From JAMXLG01 sp963765935 (GTDB lineage: Bacteria; Vulcanimicrobiota; Vulcanimicrobiia; Vulcanimicrobiales; Vulcanimicrobiaceae): a stretch of DNA of 64,000 nucleotides. This document shows, in pieces, positions 35,105-42,319 of this stretch. Below the pieces are notes generated by a model. That model was not told the origin of the DNA, ran no database searches, and saw only the letters and a list, made by a program, of their open reading frames with translations. Both the position numbers and the translations under genes were made by a program. The stretch is taken from contig CAVXXX010000001.1 of assembly GCA_963765935.1 (NCBI GenBank), forward strand, positions 496,001-560,000, written 5' to 3'. Each line of letters begins with the position of its first letter. Position 1 is the stretch's first letter.

Positions 35105-35265
35105 AATTCCACATAATCGCCGAGGCGCTTCGCGCGTACGTGGAGGTTAACGACGTCACGTCGCATTGGCCACGCGCTACAAAAATACGGTTAGCGAAAG
35201 TCGATCCGATACTGTACCGGTACGTGGACCGACTGTTTCGCTGCGCGTTTACAAATGCGGCTTAA
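35105..35265 (+). pseudogene. 3'-end relic 1 of the HExxH gene
   Basis: From 35119 the + strand reads AEALRAYVEVNDVTSHWPRA and on to a stop at 35263-35265. By my count 39 of 48 residues match the intact protein's C-terminus. There is no start codon: the frame is open only back to a TAG at 35071. The 13 bases before the homology (aattccacataat) are shared with relic 2 but not with the intact gene. Confidence 0.82.
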
Positions 35266-35285
35266 ACCCCAATTCGCCGGATCGC

Positions 35286-36489
35286 CTATTCGTTGCTGAA
35301 AACCGTGCCGTGCGGAACGGCGGCGCCCTTCCATCCATCGGGCCAGGTACGATCGAGATCGATGGACTCCGCATCCAACGAAAGTTTGCCGGTCGCGCGA
35401 TCGATCGTCGCAAAGCGCAGATGCGTCGCCAGTGCGCCTAAACCGGCAATGACGATACGATCGCCGTTCGGTTGGCCCGCAATCCAGTGCGGATATTCGC
35501 TGTTTGCCAGAAGCAGCTGGATAATCATTTTCGGGTGCGCGGGGTTACTCTTATCGAGGCTAACGAGGGCGTGATTACTCTCGACCGCAATGACGAAATA
35601 ACGGCCAACGACGAGCGGCACCTCGCAACTGCGGCCGCCAAAGTCGTAAGTGTGCCGCAACGATGGGCTCATTCCGCCAAGTCCGTCGACCAGGAACAAT
35701 CCGCAATTGAAGGTCGGCACGACAACCGTTTTCCCATCGCTCAGCGCCCGAGGTTCCGAAATCGTTTGGTGGATCGACGTAATACCCGGCTGCCTTAGGC
35801 AGCGAGATCGTTTTGACAAGCTTCAGATCGGAAAGACGCCACACTTGGACGACGTGACTCTTTTGCGCCCCTTCCATATCGCCGCTGCTCGTCACGACAC
35901 GGTCTAGATTTTCCGAAATTGCCGTGCTGTATGGTCGAATGTTGGGATCAATGCGCGGGTCGGCCGCAGAGCTCGTCTTGATCACGCGGCCATTGTGATC
36001 GAATTCGACCAACCCGCCCGGGCCCTTGTTAAATCCTCCCGCGTACTGAAACGTCGCTAACGTGTTTCCGTTCGGAAGATAGACGAATGTGTGCGGATTA
36101 GAGTAGTTGCCGACGCTGCCGAACCGACGAAGAAGTTTCGGATTCGCTGGGGCGCTCAGATCAAAAACGTAAGTCTGATTGTCCTTCCAGTCGTTTGCAT
36201 AGAGCACGTTGTCGGATGGCAAGACATAGTTAGTGTGATGTGCCGCTTTCGCACCGTTGCCAACCGGTAGAAACGCGACGAGTTTTCCAAAACTCGGTGA
36301 GGCCGATGACGAAACGTCGAAAACCGCTAGCGCGTCCTTGCCCATCTTGCCGGGACTGTACCACGCACTTGCGGGATCACGGGTTTCCATTGTCCACGCG
36401 AAGACGTAGTGGCTATGCGGCGGCGGCGGGCGCCCAACAATACCAATAACCCCACCGTCATAAGGCGAAGCGCCATGCTTAATTTCATG
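35286..36489 (-). pseudogene. Broken SBP56 (selenium-binding protein)-like beta-propeller gene
   Basis: Two - strand frames together encode one propeller protein. The upstream frame (to 35575) carries YDGGVIGIVGRPPPPHSHY, AAHHTNYVLPSDNVLYANDW and SNPHTFVYLPNGNTLATFQ. The downstream frame (35819-35286) continues with SEPRALSDGKTVVVPTFNC and ends AAVPHGTVFSNE. The frames switch near 35755-35775, so a frameshift is needed. At the 5' end, coding similarity runs past the first ATG (36390) to a TGA at 36490-36492 without an in-frame start. Both point to a decayed gene. The related family is annotated as selenium-binding/methanethiol-oxidase-like, with unsettled function. Confidence 0.72.
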
Positions 36490-36551
36490 TCAAATGACAT
36501 TCCCCATTTAACCGTCCTTTTCCGGCGGCTTCCGCCGTATCGGGGCGGGAT

Positions 36552-37805
36552 CTATCTAACGAGGGCGACTGCAGGTGCAGCGCGAGCAATTGCTCGCGTT
36601 TTCCAATCGATCGGTTCGATCTTTCCCGTCAGCAGCGTCCATGATAGACCGCTCCCAAGCGCCGCGAGTGCGGCCAAAGCAAATGGCAGCTTGAAGTTTC
36701 CGGTCGCCTCGACCAGCACTCCGGTGACCAAGGGAGCGATCAGGCCGGCGGCATTTGCTAACATATTTTGAATGCCGACCCACTTCCCCGTCGCGTCTCC
36801 CGCTTTCGTTTGTGCAACGACGTACGTATTGAGAGCGGCAATTCCACTAAAGAAGCCGGCAGCCAGAAGCCATGCTGCAGAAGCATTCGCACCGTGCGAA
36901 AATCCACACCCGAGCAGCGAAATTGCGCCGCCCAGCCCGCCAGTCGCAAACGCCGTCTTTCTTACAAAGGTCGGCGACGCGCCGTGGCGGATTGCGCGAT
37001 CGGAGATGAGCCCGGAAACAATCATCGTTAGCCCAGCAGCCAGCGATGCAGACCCCGCGATAATTCCCATCTGCGATATCGACCACCCACGTTCGTGCAC
37101 TAGATAGTACGGAATCCAGCTGATCGTGAAATACAGTACGAGATTACCGCCGAAATGCCCGAGTGATGCGCCCCAAAGCGTCCGCTCCCGCAGGATGAGG
37201 TCGAAACCAGGCGTTTCCGCCGCTCGCACGTCCTCGCTTCGTTTACGAAGGTGCCCACGCGATGCGAACTGCCAGGCGACGATCCACAGCATGCTGACTA
37301 CGCCGCAACCAATGAAGAACGGACGCCAACCGTGTTCCGCGATCACCGCGCTGCCAACGAAGATTCCGAAGGCCGACCCGAAAGCCAGGCCCGCCTGAAT
37401 AATACCGTTGGCGAAACAACGCTGCTTTTCGTTTACGTTTTCTGCTAAAAGCTTTGCCATCGATGGGAACGAGACGGACTCACCCAGCCCGAGCAGCAGC
37501 CTGCAAGCAAAGAGCCACACGAACCCGACTGCAAATGCGCTAAGTAATGTCGCTAGTGACCAAATGAGGAATCCCACGACGAGCACCCGACTCGCAGTGT
37601 ATTTGTCGACCAGCCAGCCTACCACGGGCTGCATCGGCATATATGTGATGAAGAACGCCGTCAGTAAAAAGCCCAGCTGCGATGGTGAGAGATGGAGTTC
37701 TTTTTCAACGAGCGTCGCCGCGGTCGCTAAGTTTCCGCGATCGATGTAGTTGATGAAGATCGAAAGCCCAATTAGGACCACGATGATCATGAGACGTGGC
37801 CGCAT
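36552..37805 (-). CDS. MFS transporter, anion:cation symporter (ACS)-like
   Basis: A 417-aa permease with about twelve membrane segments. Helix 1 carries GLSIFINYIDRGNLATAATL, a hallmark of the ACS family (hexuronate, glucarate, phthalate and similar organic anions). Helix 2 and its loop read AFFITYMPMQPVVGWLVDKYTASRV. The substrate cannot be told. The C-terminal residues after about 400 are Ala-rich. No metabolic partner remains beside it except the broken SBP56-like gene, so it looks like cargo of the accessory block. Confidence 0.85.
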   Translation of the reverse strand: MRPRLMIIVVLIGLSIFINYIDRGNLATAATLVEKELHLSPSQLGFLLTAFFITYMPMQPVVGWLVDKYTASRVLVVGFLIWSLATLLSAFAVGFVWLFACRLLLGLGESVSFPSMAKLLAENVNEKQRCFANGIIQAGLAFGSAFGIFVGSAVIAEHGWRPFFIGCGVVSMLWIVAWQFASRGHLRKRSEDVRAAETPGFDLILRERTLWGASLGHFGGNLVLYFTISWIPYYLVHERGWSISQMGIIAGSASLAAGLTMIVSGLISDRAIRHGASPTFVRKTAFATGGLGGAISLLGCGFSHGANASAAWLLAAGFFSGIAALNTYVVAQTKAGDATGKWVGIQNMLANAAGLIAPLVTGVLVEATGNFKLPFALAALAALGSGLSWTLLTGKIEPIDWKTRAIARAAPAVALVR

Positions 37806-37861
37806 CTTGCCCGCTTCGACCTGTTATCGCGCGCACCCGCCAGCGAGACGGAGATCGCTCT

Positions 37862-38025
37862 AATTCCACATAATTGCCGAGGCGCTACGCGCGTACGTGG
37901 AAATTAATGACGTGACATCACATTGGCCCCGCGCGACGAAGCTGCGGCTAAGGAAAGTCGAACCCGAACTTTATGGCTATGTAGATCATCTGTTTCGGGT
38001 TGAGTTTTCGAGCGCGGCCGCATAG
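37862..38025 (+). pseudogene. 3'-end relic 2 of the HExxH gene
   Basis: From 37876 the + strand reads AEALRAYVEINDVTSHWPRA and on to a stop at 38023-38025. The frame is closed by a TAA at 37861-37863, right at the boundary, so it cannot be expressed alone. It begins with the same aattccacataat bases as relic 1. Several differences from relic 1 are at third codon positions. The next gene starts 11 bases after its stop. Confidence 0.82.
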
Positions 38026-38036
38026 AATAAACCTCA

Positions 38037-38708
38037 ATGCTTTTTACGCGCGTTATCGCTGTCATTACGATCGCACTGGCAGCGCCGTTTTTGCCGTACC
38101 CCCGCCCGGCGGTGAAGGATGTAGCGCCTCCAAACGACTGCGTGCGCTACTACAAAGCGGAGTGCAGGAATTGGCGCCTCGCGATGTGGCTCCCCTCAAT
38201 TGGGGAAGCGTTTGAATTGCCGCGCGGTGCGCACGCCACGACCATCCCGTTTAGCGACGGATTTATCTACCAAGATGTTCTCCCGAAGGGCCGGGCATGG
38301 AATGCGGCAGAGGGCGGGCCGAGGCTCGGCACAGATTTCGTCTACGGCAATGCCGGGCCGCCAAGGGGCACCGTCGTCTATGATGCCAACCAGCACATCG
38401 CATTTTATGGCCAGGGTTGCTGCGCGTGGCACAGCACGGTTCTTGCAGCGATGGTTCCACCGCCGCCGCTCGCAGTACAGAATGCATCGCTGGGCAATAT
38501 AAAAACGGTTCATGAACTTGCGCTCGGACAGACACAAGAGCGGGTCGAGCGGATTTATGGAGCCGCAACACCGTTTGCAATTCGAAATATGCCCAACGTC
38601 AGCATGTTGGCGTACAAACACATAATTGCGGGCACGTGCGAGCAAGATGAACGCATTGCCTTCCTGCACGATCGTGTGATCTACATTGAACTAACTGACG
38701 GCTGCTAA
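38037..38708 (+). CDS. Hypothetical exported protein
   Basis: A 223-aa protein starting MLFTRVIAVITIALAAPFLP, a signal peptide. The mature part has seven or so Cys, including an adjacent pair (QGCCAWHS), so disulfides are likely in the periplasm. Residues about 157-223 (VHELALGQTQERVERIYGAA ... YIELTDGC) resemble the small alpha/beta repeat of SmpA/OmlA (BamE)-like domains. I recognise no family for the whole. It begins 11 bases after relic 2, without a clear ribosome-binding site. Confidence 0.65.
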   Translation: MLFTRVIAVITIALAAPFLPYPRPAVKDVAPPNDCVRYYKAECRNWRLAMWLPSIGEAFELPRGAHATTIPFSDGFIYQDVLPKGRAWNAAEGGPRLGTDFVYGNAGPPRGTVVYDANQHIAFYGQGCCAWHSTVLAAMVPPPPLAVQNASLGNIKTVHELALGQTQERVERIYGAATPFAIRNMPNVSMLAYKHIIAGTCEQDERIAFLHDRVIYIELTDGC

Positions 38709-38741
38709 CGTAAGGGAACCCGACGCCCGCATCGTTCGGCA

Positions 38742-38760
38742 TGATACAATCCGAGGAGGG
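38742..38760 (+). promoter_or_regulatory. Extended -10 (TGaTACAAT) and strong ribosome-binding site deciding a TTG start
   Basis: TG-a-TACAAT at 38742-38750 is followed by gaggaggg at 38753-38760, six bases before the TTG at 38767. The perfect ribosome-binding site makes the TTG start credible. The -10 box is again very close to the gene, implying a very short leader. Confidence 0.5.
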
Positions 38761-38766
38761 AGCACT

Positions 38767-39174
38767 TTGAAGACAGACGTCATCGATATTATTCCGGTAT
38801 TAGCGTGTTCCGACATCGCGGCCGAACACGACTTCCTCGTGCGCGTGCTGGGGTTCGAATCGGCGGGCCTCGAGCGTGCGCCCGACGGAACCGCCGTGCA
38901 TGGAGAAGTCCGCGCTGGGACTCGGCGCATCTGGTTGCACCTTGCGAGCGAAACCGCAAAGTTAGCAACGCCTGCGGCGCTCGGCGCCGCGGGTGGCGGC
39001 GTTACGGTCTATGTGCAGAACGTCGATGCTCACTTTAACACCGCACTGGAAGCGGGCGCGACAATTTTGAGCGAGCCGACGGATCAGCCTTACGGTCAGC
39101 GAGAATATGGATTGCGCGATCCCGATGGCCACACTTGGTGGATCGCTACGCCAACCACCACGCCGATGACGTAG
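38767..39174 (+). CDS. VOC-superfamily (glyoxalase/bleomycin-resistance-like) protein
   Basis: A 135-aa protein of the paired beta-alpha-beta-beta-beta fold. IIPVLACSDIAAEHDFLVRV opens the first module and GGGVTVYVQNVDAHFNTALE the second. It ends YGLRDPDGHTWWIATP, where DPDGH-x-W is the VOC C-terminal signature; the Glu in REYGLRDPDGH is a possible metal ligand. It starts with TTG. Members bind metals or small electrophiles; the specific job is unknown. It faces the beta-lactamase gene (27 bases between ends). Confidence 0.85.
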   Translation: MKTDVIDIIPVLACSDIAAEHDFLVRVLGFESAGLERAPDGTAVHGEVRAGTRRIWLHLASETAKLATPAALGAAGGGVTVYVQNVDAHFNTALEAGATILSEPTDQPYGQREYGLRDPDGHTWWIATPTTTPMT

Positions 39175-39201
39175 TACCGGGTAGGATCTACGGCGCGTTC
39201 A

Positions 39202-40380
39202 TCACAGCGCGCTAAGAATTCGATACGCCGCTTCGATGCGATCCGAAATCGCATAGTTTTTGTTGGCAAGTAGAACGATCCCTAACCGTTTCGAAGGAAT
39301 GAAGGCCGCATATGCTCCGAAACCGTTCGTGGAGCCGGTCTTATTGAGCCAAACGTTCGCATGCGGTGCTTCGGGCGGGACGATTGCGCGAACCGGCGTC
39401 GCGTTGAAGATCATGTTATAGGAGTTTCCGTCCAGCAGCGACGCGAGCGCGACGGGGTACGGATACTGTTCCCAAATCAAATCCTGGGTCATGGGACCCG
39501 CTCGAAAATACCCCGCGTGCGTTTCCGTAACTGCTTGCCGCAGCGTAACGGGTAAACCCGACGGATCGATATTCTCCTGAACGAAGCGGATTAAGTCGGC
39601 GGCAGTTGTCCGAATACCGTACGCCTCGTGCCACAGCATTCCAGGCTTCATGCGGATTGGCTCGCCTTTATCGGTGTAGCCCCAGGCGTACTCCGAAAGT
39701 TCATTCGCGGGAATGTCGATGAACGTGTCTTTCAAGCCGAGCGCAGGAAATAGGCGCCGCTGGACGAGCAAACGAAAATCCTCACCCATACTCTTTGCCG
39801 TAATGACTCCGAGCATACCGATGCTGATATTGGAGTACGTTCGATACGTTCCGCTCTCGTATTGCGGGCGCCATTGTTCGAGGTAACGCATCAGCGCAGC
39901 GTTGCTCGTAACGTTGTCGGGGACTTGCAGCGGAAAACCACCCGGGGTATGCGTTCCCAAACTGAGCAGAGTGACATTTCCGAACGGCGTGCCGGCGAGT
40001 TCTGGCAGATATTTATCGGTCGGCGCGGCGAGCGAAAGACGATGCTGCGTTTGCGCCCACGATGCCATCGTAGCCGTGAACGTTTTACTGAGCGATCCGA
40101 GTTCGAAGAGTGTGTCGTCTGTAACCGGCGTACGTGGCTTCGTCGAAGCAAACCCGTAGTTAAAAACGTACGTTCTTCCGTCCACGGCGACAGCGACCGC
40201 CATACCGGGAATGCCGTCTCTAGCCATAAGCGGTGGAATCGTTGCGTCGACGATCTTTCGGATAGAATCGACGGGCGGCGTTCCCGAACTTGCTGCGAAC
40301 GACGGAGCAATCGCCATAGAGAACATTGCCAGAGAAAATAGTGCATGCTTCGCAGTGATTCGCAACATCATGTTCGGCAT
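39202..40380 (-). CDS. Class C (AmpC-like) serine beta-lactamase family protein
   Basis: A 392-aa protein. The N-terminal signal is ALFSLAMFSMAIAPSFAAS. The three active-site motifs of class C enzymes are all present: S96-L-S-K99 (nucleophile Ser96), Y182-S-N184 and K347-T-G. The surrounding text is also AmpC-like (LFELGSLSKTFTATMASWAQ, LNKTGSTNGFGAYAAFIP). It is likely a periplasmic beta-lactamase, though related DD-peptidases and esterases share these motifs. It is divergent from a PadR-type regulator gene across a palindrome, with no ampR or blaI-type gene nearby. Start could be 40380 or the ATG pair just downstream. Confidence 0.88.
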   Translation of the reverse strand: MPNMMLRITAKHALFSLAMFSMAIAPSFAASSGTPPVDSIRKIVDATIPPLMARDGIPGMAVAVAVDGRTYVFNYGFASTKPRTPVTDDTLFELGSLSKTFTATMASWAQTQHRLSLAAPTDKYLPELAGTPFGNVTLLSLGTHTPGGFPLQVPDNVTSNAALMRYLEQWRPQYESGTYRTYSNISIGMLGVITAKSMGEDFRLLVQRRLFPALGLKDTFIDIPANELSEYAWGYTDKGEPIRMKPGMLWHEAYGIRTTAADLIRFVQENIDPSGLPVTLRQAVTETHAGYFRAGPMTQDLIWEQYPYPVALASLLDGNSYNMIFNATPVRAIVPPEAPHANVWLNKTGSTNGFGAYAAFIPSKRLGIVLLANKNYAISDRIEAAYRILSAL

Positions 40381-40384
40381 AATA

Positions 40385-40401
40385 GTACTACTTTGTAGGA
40401 C
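40385..40401. promoter_or_regulatory. Imperfect palindrome GTACTAC-TTT-GTAGGAC between ampC-like and padR genes
   Basis: Seven-base arms with one mismatch lie directly before the beta-lactamase start at 40380 and about 30 bases before the PadR start. The position suits an operator for the divergent PadR regulator acting on both genes. The TAC-n-GTA core resembles BlaI/MecI-type boxes, but no such regulator is encoded here. Confidence 0.5.
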
Positions 40402-40431
40402 ATGTCAACAGCGAGGTCTAATGCGCTTGTT

Positions 40432-40758
40432 ATGAGCCGGCCGTACTTGGGCGACTTCGAGCATCTCGTGCTTCTGGCGGTAATACGTCTAGCCGATGCC
40501 GGCTACGGCTTAGCGATTCGCGACGAAATCGTGCAGCGAACGGCGCGCGACGTTTCGACCGGAGCGATCTACACCACCTTGGATCGGCTCGAACGTAAAG
40601 GCCTCGTCCGATCGAGTGTCGAGCAGGGAACGCTTGCGAGGGACAATCGCGTGCGACGTCGCTACGAGATTACGCCAGCGGGACATGAAGCGGTACGCGC
40701 TGCGCAGCGTGACATCCGCGCGATGTCCCGTGGACTCGTCCTTCGGGGAGACCGCTGA
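40432..40758 (+). CDS. PadR-family transcriptional regulator beside the beta-lactamase
   Basis: A 108-aa winged-helix protein. LGDFEHLVLLAVIRLADAGY, ISTGAIYTTLDRLERKGLV-like text (VSTGAIYTTLDRLERKGLVR) and YEITPAGHEAVRAAQRDI are PadR landmarks. The ATG at 40432 matches the family start. PadR genes of this subtype usually precede an ABC-type permease gene, and a truncated remnant of one may follow directly. Control of the divergent beta-lactamase through the palindrome at 40385 is an inference. Confidence 0.85.
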   Translation: MSRPYLGDFEHLVLLAVIRLADAGYGLAIRDEIVQRTARDVSTGAIYTTLDRLERKGLVRSSVEQGTLARDNRVRRRYEITPAGHEAVRAAQRDIRAMSRGLVLRGDR

Positions 40759-40759
40759 C

Positions 40760-41005
40760 GTGGCGATGGAGTTCGAAGCGCTGCTCGTGCGCGCAATCGT
40801 ACCAGCGCATTTAGCCGCCGCGATCATCGGAGATCTCTATGAACGGCAAGCTGCGCTAGCGCAGACGCTAGGCGAAGCACGAGCGCTGGCCATGTGCCGC
40901 GCCGAAGTTTCGACACGGCCTCCATGGCGATGGCGCTCGCGACGTTGCGCGTCGCAATGTCGATTCGGCGCCATCCGAATTCTCATAATCGCTGAGGCAC
41001 TCTGA
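40760..41005 (+). pseudogene. Truncated PadR-linked membrane-protein gene ending in relic 3
   Basis: An 81-codon frame starting GTG one base after the PadR stop. MEFEALLVRAIVPAHLAAAI then IGDLYERQAALAQTLGEARA resembles the permease-prefix region that opens many PadR-associated FtsX-type permeases. The expected basic, Trp-rich stretch before the first membrane helix follows (RPPWRWRSRR). It then stops. The last residues (LIIAEAL, then TGA) are encoded by relic 3 of the HExxH gene. The rest of the gene seems to have been replaced at that junction. Confidence 0.6.
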
Positions 41006-41030
41006 GCGTACGTGGAGGTCAATGTAGTGT
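40978..41030 (+). pseudogene. 3'-end relic 3 of the HExxH gene (short)
   Basis: About 50 bases read aattctcataatcgctgagg and on to gtggaggtcaatgtagtg. They align with the first part of relics 1 and 2 (AEAL-x-AYVEVN), with an in-frame TGA in place of an Arg codon. The 5' boundary is the same as in relics 1 and 2, with one base missing. Homology stops near 41030, inside the start of the next gene. Confidence 0.72.
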
Positions 41031-42187
41031 TGTCTGTTCTTGCAGTAGTTGCGCTGGTACGCGCCCTCAGTTTACCGCTGGGCTTTACGATCGATCCGGA
41101 AGGCGATGTGCCGAAGGTCGTGCTTGGCACAAAAAGCACCGTCGCGGCGATCGCGAAATCAACGGATCGCACGTTCCGCATTCGCGCCGTTCGCTGGAAC
41201 GGCGCCGGCGAGCCACAAGTCTTTACGGCACTCAACGTATTGACGGCGCCCGGTGCGCAAGACGATGGCCGCGGAAACCAAGATCCGAACTATCGCGTGG
41301 ATTCTGCGGGCGTCGCAAGCGCCGGGCAAGAACTGCTAATAACGGCCTCGACGAATTGGAGCGGCGCCTACAGTGGCACGTCGTTTGAGGTTCAGCGGTG
41401 GCGCCGTTACTCCGCAGCGCGATGGCCGCTGCCGTCCTGCGTTGACTCCGGAGATTCCGTTGATCAGCATGCATTCGGAGGCGATGACGACGGACGCGTT
41501 GCCTTGACAATCGATCGAACCGGTGCGGGTTCATTTCAAGTGATGCAGGAGCAATATGAACAGTACGCTCCGTACGCCTATGTGATTCGCGATTCGAACT
41601 GTCGTAATTTGGGCCGCGGCGTCGTTCAGAGCGTTCACGGTCAATGGGCGGCGGGCTATCGCCCCTATCTCAACGGGAAGATCGCACCGGACAATCTTGA
41701 TACATTGATCCAAAAAACGGTTGCCGCACGCTGGTTCGGCGAACACTTGCGGGAACTCGGTCCTGGCGACGCTCTCGCGATCAACAGCGACGGATTTACC
41801 GTCGGCGCCGATGCTGCGCCTGCACGAACGGACTGCATGACAACGAACTTCTTCAGCCCAGATCACACGGGCCGAACCTATTGCGCCGGCGTACCGCATG
41901 CCGTTGCATGGGACAGCGCTGGACGACGCATCGCGCTTGCTCCACGTTCACCGCGCAGCGTTGCGTACGGCGTCAACGACAACGGTACGGTTGTGGGTAT
42001 GTTGACGAACGCCGGAGGACGACACTTTGCATTCCGTTGGCGAAACGGAATATTGCAGCGTCTGGACGATCTACCGCATCCCGCAGGCTGGCGTTTCGAA
42101 TCCGCTTATGCTATTGATAGCGCCGGATCGATTGCCGGCATCGGGACGCTCGACGGTGTTGCCACCGTCTTTGTTTGGCGCGAGTGA
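41012..42187 (+). CDS. HAF-repeat-type exported protein, hypothetical
   Basis: A 391-aa protein with a short N-terminal hydrophobic segment (VLSVLAVVALVRALSLPLG). The C-terminus has repeats like AYGVNDNGTVVGMLTNAGGR and AYAIDSAGSIAGIGTLDGVA, the HAF/extracellular-repeat pattern of propeller-like surface proteins. The possible starts, GTG 41012 and GTG 41027, both lie in or at the edge of relic 3, so its upstream region is borrowed sequence. A lipoprotein with similar repeats is at 45764-46849. Function unknown. Confidence 0.7.
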   Translation: MEVNVVLSVLAVVALVRALSLPLGFTIDPEGDVPKVVLGTKSTVAAIAKSTDRTFRIRAVRWNGAGEPQVFTALNVLTAPGAQDDGRGNQDPNYRVDSAGVASAGQELLITASTNWSGAYSGTSFEVQRWRRYSAARWPLPSCVDSGDSVDQHAFGGDDDGRVALTIDRTGAGSFQVMQEQYEQYAPYAYVIRDSNCRNLGRGVVQSVHGQWAAGYRPYLNGKIAPDNLDTLIQKTVAARWFGEHLRELGPGDALAINSDGFTVGADAAPARTDCMTTNFFSPDHTGRTYCAGVPHAVAWDSAGRRIALAPRSPRSVAYGVNDNGTVVGMLTNAGGRHFAFRWRNGILQRLDDLPHPAGWRFESAYAIDSAGSIAGIGTLDGVATVFVWRE

Positions 42188-42319
42188 AGCTGCCGCCTAG
42201 TCCGGCAACAATGAACGGTGCTTATTACACGGCTCCAGTTCCCACCACCCATCGTATGCTGTTCATTGTATGTCTACGTCGTATACGTCGGTCGGTTCGT
42301 ACGTTACCTCGCTTCGATT

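Noticed and set aside
34300..41100. Integron or composite transposon explanation of the relic array
   Set aside because: I found no integrase or transposase gene, no IS ends and no attC-like structured sites; the repeats are coding remnants.
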